Shown here: positions 47,470-56,263 of the stretch, in pieces | Layout: each line of letters begins with the position of its first letter | Numbering within the stretch: position 1 is the first letter of the stretch | Assembly: GCA_020848835.1 (NCBI GenBank) | Contig: JADLHJ010000084.1 | Location: forward strand, 22,914-86,913 | From: Candidatus Hydrogenedentota bacterium | GTDB lineage: Bacteria; Hydrogenedentota; Hydrogenedentia; Hydrogenedentales; SLHB01 | DNA length: 64,000 nucleotides | Reading direction: 5' to 3' | Program-made: the position numbers and the translations under genes | The notes under the pieces: model-generated | Database searches by the model: none | Told to the model about the DNA's origin: nothing | The model's input: the letters and a program-made list of their open reading frames with translations, nothing else

Positions 47470-47760
47470 TTCACGCTACGGAGAGCATGCTGCTGAGGGG
47501 GTGTTGAAAGTTATTTTTTGACGATTCAAGGGGGGGTGATCGGGGCAAAATCGTTGTAACTTCAGTGTTTTCATAGAGGCCTTCATTTTTATGGGGGTGG
47601 AAGGGGGGTGGGTGTACAGGGGGTACATTGGTTGCGACGGTTGAGTGTTTGTAACGGAGCTTCGTGACCGTTTCGTTTCCAAGCAGGGAGCTCGGGAACA
47701 AGTTGCTGACCTCATGAGGCGTAGTCCTTTCCTCATTCATTTGCCCAACGTATTGCACTT
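47470..47760. repeat. repeat-rich intergenic stretch with imperfect palindromes
   Basis: This stretch has an odd G-tract composition on the + strand (runs of up to 7 G). It holds GTTTCCAAGC-AGGGA-GCTCGGGAAC (47675-47699), a variant of the palindrome at 58643-58666, and a second imperfect palindrome GTAACGGAGCTTCGTGAC just before it. A 95-codon minus-strand frame covers it but has no convincing protein character. The rest of the gap to 47959 shows nothing I can name. Confidence 0.5.
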
Positions 47761-47959
47761 TCCCGCGCCCTTCCAGGCTATTGAGGAGACGCGCGGACGA
47801 TGTCGTTTAGTTTGAGAAATGAGGGGTCTCGCGCGGATTAAGCCGTATTTGGTTGACAGATAGTGTGCGCAAGCGGTTAATCAGTCTTGCGACACCATTG
47901 CGCCTTGTATATATTTCGGAGCGCCAGTGCCCACATGCTGGGCCAGATTGGGGGAATTC

Positions 47960-49060
47960 GTGGGTGGCGCTCCGGAAGAAAAATCAGCGCGGCGCATTGT
48001 CAGCGTGGACCAACTCCGCGGCTACGCCGTATTCGGCATGTTGCTGGTGAATGCCAAGGCGCTTTTCTTTACGCCTGTGAAGCCCACGTTGGAAAGTTCG
48101 AGTATGCAGGGCGTATTCGAAACATTCCTCTATCAAATCAGCCATCACCGGACCACCTTCACTTACGCCGACACCATCGCGCCGTTGTTCGTATTTGTGG
48201 TGGGGATGGGCATGCGCCTGTCCTGGCTGCGGCGTAGCGCGATTGAAGGCGTTTGGGAAGCGCGCAAAGGATTAATTAAACGCTACATCCTGCTTGTGCT
48301 GATCGCGTTTGCAATTTACGCGGGCTGGTTGTGGGACGCGCTGATGGATATCGGACTCGCGGGACTCATTGCGATTCCCCTGATAGACAAGAGCCCACGC
48401 ACGCGCATTCTCGCTGCCTTTGGACTCGTTGCGGCGTATCAGTGCGTGTTCATGTTTACGTCCTACGGCGTGTGGCTGTCTCTCGGCAAGTTCTCGCTGG
48501 ATGATGCCGAGTATGTTCCGCTGCTGGTTCGACTCGTCCCGCTACACGAAGAACTCTTTGGGGTTGGACTGAACGGCGGCCCGCTCGGTCCCTTTAGCTG
48601 GGTGATGATGTTGCTGTTTGGCACCTACGCCTATGACGTGATGAGCAGCAAAGACGAGAAGAAATTTGTGAGCGCGTGGGCGGCGTGGGGGATAGGACTC
48701 TGTGCGTTGGGCTATGCGTTGCACGTTGCGTGGCCGGGAGTGAAAGAGGAATGGCCTTTTTCCGCGCGCTATATGACCGCGCCGTTTCCCTTGTGGTCAA
48801 CAGGCCTGTGCTTCCTGACACTGCTTTTGTTCTACTTCATCTGCGACAAGCTGCAATTGCGAATTCCCACCTTCACCTCGGTTGGAATGAATCCGCTGGT
48901 GCTTTACATCGCGCAAAGTCTTTTTCTCGATGTCGCAGACGATTTCGCGCCGGAACGTTTGTCGCTCGTTGCAGGCATCGCAGGCTTCGCAGTGTTCTGG
49001 GCAATTTTCGCAGGCGTCGCTTACTACCTGCACAACAGAAAAATATACATCAAGCTCTAA
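47960..49060 (+). CDS. polytopic membrane protein, DUF5009/HGSNAT-like acyltransferase
   Basis: About 366 residues from GTG 47960 (GGGGGAA upstream); an ATG at 47927 adds a non-conserved tail. The N-terminus RIVSVDQLRGYAVFGMLLVN and the following TIAPLFVFVVGMGMRLSW segment match the DUF5009 / heparan-alpha-glucosaminide N-acetyltransferase superfamily. About ten hydrophobic helices follow, ending NRKIYIKL. It is proposed to transfer acyl groups across the membrane to surface glycans. It overlaps the convergent thioesterase gene by four bases. Confidence 0.78.
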   Translation: MGGAPEEKSARRIVSVDQLRGYAVFGMLLVNAKALFFTPVKPTLESSSMQGVFETFLYQISHHRTTFTYADTIAPLFVFVVGMGMRLSWLRRSAIEGVWEARKGLIKRYILLVLIAFAIYAGWLWDALMDIGLAGLIAIPLIDKSPRTRILAAFGLVAAYQCVFMFTSYGVWLSLGKFSLDDAEYVPLLVRLVPLHEELFGVGLNGGPLGPFSWVMMLLFGTYAYDVMSSKDEKKFVSAWAAWGIGLCALGYALHVAWPGVKEEWPFSARYMTAPFPLWSTGLCFLTLLLFYFICDKLQLRIPTFTSVGMNPLVLYIAQSLFLDVADDFAPERLSLVAGIAGFAVFWAIFAGVAYYLHNRKIYIKL

Positions 49061-49494
49061 TGCATGCCGGCGCTTAGCGCGTCCTTTGATTGCTCGGGCA
49101 AAGGCACCGCTTTTCCTGCCGCATAATCCACCCACGCAATTACCGTCGTGCCATCCGCGACGATTTCATCCGCGCCTGCGCGGAAGAGGAAATGCTCGAG
49201 CGTAAAACTTTTTGTGCCGACCTTGATGCAGCGAATCCCCGCCTCCAACTCCGCGGGATAGTGCACCTGTTGCCGGTAATTGATCGTCGCGGAAACTATC
49301 GCCGGGGCGTGGCGCTCGCCTTCCTTGTAGTCGAACACGCGGACCCACTCGAAAAACTTCATGCGCGCTGTTTCAAAATACGTTGAGAAGGTCGCGTTGT
49401 TCACATGCCCATACGCGTCCATGTCGCCCCAGCGCACGGTGATTGGCACGAGTAGTCCGAAATCTTTCCTTAACGTACTGCAGGCAGACGCCAT
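49057..49494 (-). CDS. acyl-CoA thioesterase (4HBT/YbgC-like hotdog fold)
   Basis: The protein has 145 residues. The hotdog signature RWGDMDAYGHVNNATFSTYFE, with the catalytic Asp, is followed by VSATINYRQQVHYPAELEAG. It hydrolyses acyl-CoA thioesters in the cytoplasm; the chain length is unknown. Its 3' end overlaps the convergent membrane-protein gene by four bases. Confidence 0.9.
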   Translation of the reverse strand: MASACSTLRKDFGLLVPITVRWGDMDAYGHVNNATFSTYFETARMKFFEWVRVFDYKEGERHAPAIVSATINYRQQVHYPAELEAGIRCIKVGTKSFTLEHFLFRAGADEIVADGTTVIAWVDYAAGKAVPLPEQSKDALSAGMH

Positions 49495-49523
49495 GTCATT
49501 CGATCAATCCGGGATAGCGCGGT

Positions 49524-49646
49524 TTAAGCGTCGTCCAGACTGTCCAGAAAGGCGAGGATACCGGTGAAGATATTGCCCAAGATTGGGACTTCCAGGAAGG
49601 GGGATAGAATTCCCTTCAGGAGCGAATAAATTGAATCCAGGAACAT
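49524..49646 (-). CDS. 40-residue hydrophobic small protein
   Basis: A short frame begins at ATG 49646 with a strong AAGGAG nine bases upstream. The protein starts MFLDSIYSLLKGILSPFL and ends with a second hydrophobic stretch (NIFTGILAFLDSLDDA). It is amphipathic and predicted to associate with membranes. It lies 110 bases downstream of the APS reductase gene and 29 bases before the thioesterase gene, on the same strand. No family is known to me; the ribosome binding site and clean stop are the main support. Confidence 0.55.
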   Translation of the reverse strand: MFLDSIYSLLKGILSPFLEVPILGNIFTGILAFLDSLDDA

Positions 49647-49756
49647 GAGGGACGTTCTCCTTTCGTGTCGTACCGCTATGCCACTTAACAAAGACAGGCC
49701 ATACTAGCACAAACGGCAGAATACCACTCTTGCGCCTGCCTTCAAACGTGAGTGCA

Positions 49757-50491
49757 TTAAATCCCGCTACCGCCGAGATGAATACCGCATTCCTTGTTGG
49801 AGTCGGGGTCGAGCTGGTTAAACCAGCGCCAGCGTCCCGCGCGTTTGTCTTCCCAGGGTTTAGTCGGCGTGGTGCAGATTTTGCACCCGATGCTGGTGTA
49901 TTCCATGTCGTAGAGTTTGTTGTAGGGAATGCCGTTTGCGCGGATGTACGCCCAGACGTCTTCCTCCGTCCAATCCGCAAGGGGGTTCAGCTTGATGACC
50001 TCGTGCGTTTCCATACGCACAATCTCGGCCTTCGCGAGTTTCTTACGGCCTTTGGATTGATCGCGGCGACGGCCGGTAATCAGCGCATCGACCGTTTCCA
50101 TTGCGCGTTCGTTTGGCTCGACCTTGCGGATCGTGCAGCAGTACTCCTGCTTTTCTTTCGTGTCGAAGAACAGGTATTCGCCGTGGCGATCGACCATTTG
50201 CTTCACGCTCTGCGGATTTGGCTGAAAGCGTTCTATGGTTATGCCGTATTTCTTTTCCATATCATCGATGAGCTGATACGTTTCATCCGGAAGACGAAGC
50301 GTATCGATCGTGAAAACTCTCAACTTTGGCGTAACACGGCTCGCCATTTCGACCTGCACGCAACCCGTATTTTGAAAACTGGTTTGAATCGCCGCGCGAT
50401 CGCCGTAGGTCTCAAAGGCCCACTTCAGCATGTCCTCCGGCCCAAGACCTTCGAGGTATGCGAGCACGTCTGTTGGCGCTACCGTTGCCAT
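49757..50491 (-). CDS. cysH: assimilatory APS reductase (phosphoadenylyl/adenylyl-sulfate reductase)
   Basis: The protein has 244 residues from ATG 50491. The ATP-pyrophosphatase-like fold has TSFQNTGCV. The iron-sulfur cysteines of the APS-reducing type are all present: EYCCTIRK, then GCKICTTP, with the active-site Cys in ECGIH. It reduces APS or PAPS to sulfite using thioredoxin. The gene lies 2 bases after the sulfite reductase gene, forming one assimilation operon. Confidence 0.95.
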   Translation of the reverse strand: MATVAPTDVLAYLEGLGPEDMLKWAFETYGDRAAIQTSFQNTGCVQVEMASRVTPKLRVFTIDTLRLPDETYQLIDDMEKKYGITIERFQPNPQSVKQMVDRHGEYLFFDTKEKQEYCCTIRKVEPNERAMETVDALITGRRRDQSKGRKKLAKAEIVRMETHEVIKLNPLADWTEEDVWAYIRANGIPYNKLYDMEYTSIGCKICTTPTKPWEDKRAGRWRWFNQLDPDSNKECGIHLGGSGI

Positions 50492-50493
50492 AC

Positions 50494-52248
50494 TTAAACC
50501 TTCACAACACCCGCGAGGTGTTGCTTCACTCCATCGACGCCAATGCGAAACGACCAATCACCGAAGCGTTCGCCCTCGTTGCCGTGCTCCTTCCAGGCGT
50601 TCAATAGCGCGGACACCGCCGACGCGATATCTTTGCCGGTCAGTTTTTCCGCGACGAGTTCGTTCAAGCGCGTGCCGTTGAAGCAACCGCCGGTGTAGAT
50701 CACATAACGATCCGATCCGCTGCCGATAATGCCGATCTCCGCAGAGCGCGGGCGCGAGCAATTGTTCGGGCAACCGCTCATGCGAATGAGCACGTCCGCG
50801 TCGCCGTGGCCGGCCGCCTCGATATCGTGAATGATGCCCGGCATCGCGCGTTCCGATTCCGCCAGCGCGAGACCGCAGAAGGGGAGGGCAGGGCAAGCCA
50901 TTTCCAGCCGGCGAATCTGCGAAATGCCTTTGTCCGTCGGAATCCCATATTCGTCGAGCAAGGCCTGCACAGTATTCACGTCCTCATCGCGAATGTCGGA
51001 CAACACGATGTTGTGATGTGGCGTCAAACGCACACCGCACCGGAACTGCTCGACAATCTTGCGCAGTCCCGTGCGAAACTTATACGAACCGTCAAAATCG
51101 CGAATGCGACCGTTCTCGATCCACACGCCAACATAATTCAATCCCGGCTGAATCTGCTGGTGCCAGCCCAGGTAGTCGGGTTGGGCGTGTGGCTTGATTC
51201 CGCGCGGCGCGGCGTACTTCCTGCCCGCGTATTGCCACACCGTTTCCGTAAACTTTTCCCATCCCCAGTCATCGATCAAGTATTTCAGTCGCGCATGCTT
51301 ACGGTTTTCCCGGCCACCATGATCGCGCTGCACCTTTACAATAGTTTCCATCAGCGGAGTCAATTCGTCTTCGTTCACAAATGCGAGATGCGTTGCCGCG
51401 CGCGCATAGGTCCCCGCTTTGCGGTGCGTATAACCCAACCCGCCGCCAACCAGCATTTCATAACCAACGATCGAACCGTTCTCTGTGATCGCGATTACAC
51501 CGATGTCTTGCGTATACACATCGACGGAGTTATCGAAGTCTGCCGCGAGACCGATCTTGAATTTACGCGGTAGATAGGTCTTGCCATAGATCGGGTCTTC
51601 AACATCCGGAGACAATTTTCCGATCTCGTAGGTGCCATCCTCACGTACGACCACTTTTTCGTCATCCACCCAAAGGTCGTAATACGACTTGGTTTTTGGC
51701 ATGAAGTGATCGCTGATTTTGCGCGCGATATTGATTAGGTCCGCACTGCACTTTGCATACCGTTGATCGATATCCGCGACCGGCGCGGCCATCGTATTGC
51801 GCACGACGTCGCCGCAGCCACCGAAGGTGGTCATCTGGCCGAGCACATTCAGATCGTGAATCAACGGTCGCAGGTTTCCCTTCACCACGCCATGGAACTG
51901 AAAGTCCTGCCGCGAGGTGACTCGCAAATCATCTTGACCGTACTTCCCGCAGAGGTCATCGCAAACCAGATACTGTTCCGCGCTGATGACGCCACCCGGA
52001 AACTTGGTGCGGATCATGAACTTGTAGTCCCAATCGAGACCCTGTTTCTTGCGCTCGGTGCGCGTGTCGCGGTCGTCCTGTTGGTAGGAACCGTGATGTT
52101 TTATGAGCTGTACCGAGTCATCGCCTAGAAACGGATTCGCATCCCCGATCTCGGAAACGAGGTTTCCATAAAGACCGTGGCTGGTCTCCTTGATACCTTC
52201 AACGGCCGACAGCTTTCCGCTACCATTCCCAACTTCTTCGTCCGACAT
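50494..52248 (-). CDS. cysI: sulfite reductase, siroheme/[4Fe-4S] hemoprotein
   Basis: The protein has 584 residues. The siroheme-[4Fe-4S] ligands are seen as CPALPFC (CxxxxxC) and GCPNNC (CxxxC). VTSRQDFQFHGV and LVGGGLGYTHRK are further family blocks. It reduces sulfite to sulfide by six electrons. The electron donor (ferredoxin or a CysJ-type flavoprotein) is not in the window. It is the first gene before cysH. Confidence 0.95.
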   Translation of the reverse strand: MSDEEVGNGSGKLSAVEGIKETSHGLYGNLVSEIGDANPFLGDDSVQLIKHHGSYQQDDRDTRTERKKQGLDWDYKFMIRTKFPGGVISAEQYLVCDDLCGKYGQDDLRVTSRQDFQFHGVVKGNLRPLIHDLNVLGQMTTFGGCGDVVRNTMAAPVADIDQRYAKCSADLINIARKISDHFMPKTKSYYDLWVDDEKVVVREDGTYEIGKLSPDVEDPIYGKTYLPRKFKIGLAADFDNSVDVYTQDIGVIAITENGSIVGYEMLVGGGLGYTHRKAGTYARAATHLAFVNEDELTPLMETIVKVQRDHGGRENRKHARLKYLIDDWGWEKFTETVWQYAGRKYAAPRGIKPHAQPDYLGWHQQIQPGLNYVGVWIENGRIRDFDGSYKFRTGLRKIVEQFRCGVRLTPHHNIVLSDIRDEDVNTVQALLDEYGIPTDKGISQIRRLEMACPALPFCGLALAESERAMPGIIHDIEAAGHGDADVLIRMSGCPNNCSRPRSAEIGIIGSGSDRYVIYTGGCFNGTRLNELVAEKLTGKDIASAVSALLNAWKEHGNEGERFGDWSFRIGVDGVKQHLAGVVKV

Positions 52249-52302
52249 CGCTACAAGTCCTTTAATCCCTGATTTCTACCTAATCATTACATACACGATA
52301 AC

Positions 52303-52316
52303 GAATATCAATATTC
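52303..52316. promoter_or_regulatory. operator-like palindrome upstream of the sulfite reductase gene
   Basis: GAATAT-CA-ATATTC is a perfect 6-bp inverted repeat about 55 bases before the start of the sulfite reductase gene. It overlaps a possible -35 box (TTGATA on the minus strand). A repressor or activator site is plausible but no regulator is identified. Confidence 0.25.
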
Positions 52317-52380
52317 CCAATTCGCAGTCTAGGTTTGGTTGTGATTTGTGTGTGCTCCGAAAAATCTAACTAAAAATCTC

Positions 52381-52409
52381 TTGATTAGTATGCTTAACTT
52401 ATGTATTAT
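52381..52409 (+). promoter_or_regulatory. sigma70-type promoter of the pseudopilin gene
   Basis: TTGATT (52381-52386), a 17-base gap and TATTAT (52404-52409) give a good match. Transcription should begin near 52416, leaving a leader of about 220 bases before the ATG. Confidence 0.6.
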
Positions 52410-52553
52410 GGTGTGCAGCAAGGTTGTCTTGGTTTTGGGGAATGCTCGGCGCAATTATCGCGCGCGACGCCACCGAGGAGGTACTGTCCTGCCAAATTGA
52501 GTTGATCGCTTGCAATCTGTTCGTCCCTGCATTGAAAAAGCACAAGCAAAAGA

Positions 52554-52621
52554 GCCAGGTCTGAGCACCCCGGCGCCGGTTACGTTTGGCGACTTCCCGG
52601 CATCGTTGCACTCAGACCGGC
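52554..52621 (+). other. stem-loop in the pseudopilin leader
   Basis: GCC-A-GGTCTGAG (52554-52565) pairs with CTCAGACC-GGC (52611-52621), an 11-bp stem with a single bulge. A second 5-bp stem (GCCGG/CCGGC) lies inside. It ends just before the ribosome binding site (AGGAGA at 52624-52629), so it may affect translation. No known riboswitch class is recognised. Confidence 0.5.
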
Positions 52622-52637
52622 GTAGGAGACAAGTGTC

Positions 52638-53615
52638 ATGAAACGTTCCACCCGATTGGGCTTTACGCTCATCGAACTGCTCGTTGTAATCGCAATTATA
52701 GCCATCCTTACAGCAATTCTGCTACCCGCCCTCGCCCGTGCACGCGAGGCAGCTCGCCGGGCAAGCTGCCAAAACAACCTCAAGCAATGGGGAATTGTCT
52801 TCAAGATGTTCGCCAGCGAGACCAGAGGTGAGAAATACCCGCGCATGCAAACATCCTGGGAAAAGATTACCAACTGCGATACCAATACGGTGATGTTCCC
52901 GGCCATCCCATTTGTTGGTGCCCCCACGCACTGGCTCAATCCGCAGATGAGCGAGGTTTACCCCGAGTATCTCACGGACGTAAATATCGCCGCGTGCCCG
53001 TCGAGCCAGCTTGTGCCTCCCGGCTCCTTCCAAAATGCAGCCACCGGCGCCAATGAAGCGCACCTAGTATGTTATGAGAATAAGCCCGGTCCTTCATTTG
53101 GCAAGTGGACGAGCGAGCGTGGCATGCCCCTGATGGATGAAGCCTATTGGTACACAGGCTACGTACTGGACCGTGCGGATGAGACCGATCCTCAGGCTCC
53201 TATCTCCGAACTCGAAAGCGCTGCCACGGGAGATGGACCCGCGCAACTGGTCTACGGTATGGCCCTTGCCATCGGCAATTTCTTCGGTGGCGAAATGGGC
53301 GAAGACCTCGACCTGTCGAGCTACGGTGATGGTCTCGGCAATGCCGGCGGCGACATCGTGCATCGCCTTCGCGAAGGCATCGAGCGTTTCCTCATCACGG
53401 ACATCAACAATCCCGCGAGCTCGGCCAAGGGCCAGAGCGAAGTGTGGATTTATACGGACCGTCTGAGCAGTGATATTTCGCAATACAACCACGTGCCCGG
53501 CGGTGCAAATGTGCTTTATATGGACGGCCACGTGTCTTTTGTCCGTTACCCGGAGAAGGCACCCGTCGTGTCTGGCGTCGCGGAAGTCTTCGGGCAGCTC
53601 AATATTCATGGGTAG
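52638..53615 (+). CDS. pseudopilin-like secreted protein (prepilin N-terminal, H-x9-DG C-terminal)
   Basis: The protein has 325 residues. The prepilin signal [19 protein letters not shown] (cleavage after Gly, Phe next) is followed by [20 protein letters not shown]. The C-terminal segment [14 protein letters not shown] carries the H-x9-DG motif of DUF1559-type pseudopilins common in planctomycetes. Processing by a prepilin peptidase and export by a type II-like system are expected. No other secretion gene is nearby. Confidence 0.9.
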   Translation: MKRSTRLGFTLIELLVVIAIIAILTAILLPALARAREAARRASCQNNLKQWGIVFKMFASETRGEKYPRMQTSWEKITNCDTNTVMFPAIPFVGAPTHWLNPQMSEVYPEYLTDVNIAACPSSQLVPPGSFQNAATGANEAHLVCYENKPGPSFGKWTSERGMPLMDEAYWYTGYVLDRADETDPQAPISELESAATGDGPAQLVYGMALAIGNFFGGEMGEDLDLSSYGDGLGNAGGDIVHRLREGIERFLITDINNPASSAKGQSEVWIYTDRLSSDISQYNHVPGGANVLYMDGHVSFVRYPEKAPVVSGVAEVFGQLNIHG

Positions 53616-53728
53616 CGCGCGGAACGATTGCCCTGCTTGGCAGTGTTACGAATGACGATGGCGCTATTCCAAGTAATCCGACGACTATTTGTACATAAAC
53701 AACTTGAGAATTGGAGACGATTCAGACC

Positions 53729-54712
53729 ATGAATAAGAATTGGTATTTTGCATTCGCACTTGGCGCCTGCGTGCTTGCCGCCGGTTGTGCGCACAGCGGC
53801 GCGACCGCCAAGACGCCGATGGCATCCGCCACGGCCGCGCCGTCCGGCGAAAAGTTCGAACAGGATCGCAAAGTGATCCTTTCGATGGCGGGCGAGTACT
53901 CCGTGAACTTCGACTTTCACGAGACTCTGCGCTTTGATCCGGCCGCGGCGGTCAGTGAGCCCGACGTTACGGACGCAAAGGAACTCGTCGTGCTAGTCGA
54001 AGACAAAGGCAATTTCATCAGCCTGCAACATCTGCTAATGGTTGGCGGCAATCAGGTTGTCAAACACTGGCGGCAGGACTGGCGCTACGAAGACAACGTA
54101 ATTCACGACTTTAAAGGGCATCTCACCTGGGAGCCGCGCACCCTTACGCCTGAGGAAACAAAGGGCACCTGGACACAAACGGTATATCAGGTAGATGATA
54201 GCCCGCGCTACGAAGGCTACGGTAAATGGGTACACATCGCCGATTATTCGTATTGGGATTCTAACGAAACGTGGCGTCCGCTGCCGCGCCGCGAATACAC
54301 CAAGCGCGATGACTACGATGTACTCGTGGGCCGCAACCGCCACGCGGTTACAAAGGATGGTTGGACCCACGAACAGGACAATTACAAGCTGCGCTTGCGC
54401 GACGGCAAGAAGGAAGTCATCGCGCGCGAGACCGGCGTGAACACCTATGAACATTCGAAAGATTACGACTTCGCCGCAGCCAAAGAGTACTGGCAGAAAA
54501 CCGGACCGTTCTGGTCGGACGTGCGTAAAGCATGGGATGATCAGTATGCCACGATGAAAACGTTCCACCTCATTGGCGACGACAACAAGGATTCGCTGTG
54601 GCGTCTTGTATCTGCCGAGGCGGACGAATTCGCGAAATCAGGCAAGGCCCCTGAGGGTGGCGTAGCGAAGACGATTGAAGCGCGCCTGCGCCCCGGCCTT
54701 CGCGAAAATTAG
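53729..54712 (+). CDS. lipoprotein of the DUF6607-like type
   Basis: About 327 residues from ATG 53729 (GGAG 11 bases upstream). The lipobox is AAGC. The conserved opening of the mature part (QDRKVILSMAGEYSVNFDFH) and the Trp-rich middle (KHWRQDWRYED, TQTVYQVDDSPRYEGYGKW) match what I recall of DUF6607 proteins. Function is unknown. It lies 113 bases after the pseudopilin gene and ends at a strong terminator. Confidence 0.75.
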   Translation: MNKNWYFAFALGACVLAAGCAHSGATAKTPMASATAAPSGEKFEQDRKVILSMAGEYSVNFDFHETLRFDPAAAVSEPDVTDAKELVVLVEDKGNFISLQHLLMVGGNQVVKHWRQDWRYEDNVIHDFKGHLTWEPRTLTPEETKGTWTQTVYQVDDSPRYEGYGKWVHIADYSYWDSNETWRPLPRREYTKRDDYDVLVGRNRHAVTKDGWTHEQDNYKLRLRDGKKEVIARETGVNTYEHSKDYDFAAAKEYWQKTGPFWSDVRKAWDDQYATMKTFHLIGDDNKDSLWRLVSAEADEFAKSGKAPEGGVAKTIEARLRPGLREN

Positions 54713-54734
54713 AACAGGAAGTAACGCGTAAAAA

Positions 54735-54768
54735 ATAAGAGGGCCGAACAGTGTTCGGCCCTCTTTTA
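54735..54768. terminator. bidirectional intrinsic terminator
   Basis: An 11-bp perfect stem (GAGGGCCGAAC and GTTCGGCCCTC, loop AGT) is flanked by A residues on the left and T residues on the right. It lies between the rightward lipoprotein gene and the leftward folE gene and should stop both. Confidence 0.92.
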
Positions 54769-54781
54769 TATCCTTTGTTGG

Positions 54782-55363
54782 TTATAGCCCCTGCACAAAT
54801 TTTGGGTTGCGCGCAAGCAACTCTAAAAATTCCGACCGTGTAGCGACTTCGCGACGAAAACTACCCAGCACCGACGACGTTGTCATAATAGAATGTTGCT
54901 TTTCCACGCCACGCATCATCATGCACATGTGCCGCGCTTCGATGACGACACCCACGCCTTCCGCGTTCGTAACGTTCATGATCTCCTGAGCGATCTCCTG
55001 CGTGAGGCGCTCCTGAATCTGCAGACGCCGCGCATAGAAATCCACGATTCGCGACAACTTGCTCAAACCAATGACGCGCTCCTGTGCAACGTAGCCAATG
55101 TGGCACACGCCGAAGAACGGAAGTATATGGTGCTCGCAAAGGCTATACAGCTCAATGTCGCGCGAGATAATCATGTTGTTTGCGTGCGACTCGAACACGG
55201 CGTTGTTCACAATCTCATTTAAATCCGCGCGGTACCCGGATGTGAGATACTGATAGGCCTCGGCCACGCGTTGCGGCGTGCGCGCCAGCCCCTCGCGCTC
55301 AGGGTCCTCGCCAATCTCGACGAGCAGTTCGCGCACCAATTCTTCCACACGCTGCAAATTCAC
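54782..55363 (-). CDS. folE: GTP cyclohydrolase I
   Basis: The protein has 193 residues. The zinc/catalytic motif [12 protein letters not shown] and the following [20 protein letters not shown] are intact. It converts GTP to dihydroneopterin triphosphate, the entry to folate and pterins. It overlaps folK by four bases and is the last gene of the operon. Confidence 0.97.
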   Translation of the reverse strand: MNLQRVEELVRELLVEIGEDPEREGLARTPQRVAEAYQYLTSGYRADLNEIVNNAVFESHANNMIISRDIELYSLCEHHILPFFGVCHIGYVAQERVIGLSKLSRIVDFYARRLQIQERLTQEIAQEIMNVTNAEGVGVVIEARHMCMMMRGVEKQHSIMTTSSVLGSFRREVATRSEFLELLARNPKFVQGL

Positions 55364-55902
55364 TGCTTTGACTCCTTCAGCGCAGCCTGCCGGCAGCGCT
55401 CCGTCACCGTTTCGTCCAACGCGAGCCCGTCGCGCGGCAACTCAGCGGCAATTGCTCCGAGTGTAGCGCCGAGCCCCGGCACTACCCAATCCGCTGCGAT
55501 TTCCGCGAGTGGAATGGCCAGAAAAGGCCGCAAGGCAATCTCCGGATCGGGAATGTGCAGTCCGTCTCCGTCCACTTGCAACTCGTCAAACAACGCAATA
55601 TCGAGATCAATTTCCCGTGGGGCAAATTTGTCCGCGCTGCGGACACGTCCCAATTTGTCTTCGACCTTGCGCAGGACGTTGAATTTCAGTTCGCGCGGCG
55701 GATGATCGGTCCGGACCAGGCATGCGCCATTCAGGAATTTCGCCTGTCCGCGCGCACCGATCGGTGCTGACCAATAGAAATGCGACACGGCCTCCACAGG
55801 GAGCCTGGCCGCCAAATGTTCAAGCGCGAGGGGGACGTTCAACTCGGGGGCTATGTTTGACCCAATCGAGATTAGCGCCGCGTGTTGGAACTCATGCGCC
55901 AT
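55360..55902 (-). CDS. folK: HPPK: 6-hydroxymethyl-dihydropterin pyrophosphokinase
   Basis: About 180 residues from ATG 55902. The signature includes ALISIGSNI at the start and the [14 protein letters not shown] block, with the HIPDPEI segment. It transfers pyrophosphate to hydroxymethyldihydropterin. Its start overlaps the end of folB by 11 bases. Confidence 0.93.
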   Translation of the reverse strand: MAHEFQHAALISIGSNIAPELNVPLALEHLAARLPVEAVSHFYWSAPIGARGQAKFLNGACLVRTDHPPRELKFNVLRKVEDKLGRVRSADKFAPREIDLDIALFDELQVDGDGLHIPDPEIALRPFLAIPLAEIAADWVVPGLGATLGAIAAELPRDGLALDETVTERCRQAALKESKQ

Positions 55903-56263
55903 TGCGCTTCCGCGTGATTTCCACGGCGACGCTCCGTGCAAAGCGCAATGCACCCGGTTTGTCCAGAGTCACCTGGACGGTATGCACGCGCGGTTCTCGC
56001 AAGCAAATCTGCGCAATGGCATCGGAAAGGCGCTCGATCAGAAGAAACTCCGATTTCTCGACAAGCTCGAGCACGGACTGTTTTATCCGCTTATAGTCAA
56101 CGGTATCGTCAATGTTGTCGCTCGCGCCCGCCTTGCTCAGATCGGTTTCCAAGACAATATTGATGATCACTTCCTGTTTATTCACGCGCTCATCGGGATT
56201 GATTCCCACAATGCAGCGCGTCGCGAGATCGCGTATGTATATGCGGTCTAAACGCTCAGCCAC
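55892..56263 (-). CDS. folB: dihydroneopterin aldolase
   Basis: The protein has 123 residues. IYIRDLATRCIVGINPDERV and the YKRIKQSVLELVEKSEFLLIE-type region match FolB. It cleaves dihydroneopterin to hydroxymethyldihydropterin. It sits between the SDR gene (8-base overlap) and folK. Confidence 0.93.
   Translation of the reverse strand: MAERLDRIYIRDLATRCIVGINPDERVNKQEVIINIVLETDLSKAGASDNIDDTVDYKRIKQSVLELVEKSEFLLIERLSDAIAQICLREPRVHTVQVTLDKPGALRFARSVAVEITRKRNGA

Noticed and set aside
47471..47758. 95-codon minus-strand frame
   Set aside because: It translates palindromic repeats and G-tracts, has odd composition (VPPVHPPPFHPHKN) and no ribosome binding site.
49757..50497. 255-codon + strand frame over cysH
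   Set aside because: Antisense shadow of the APS reductase gene, whose iron-sulfur cysteines are intact.
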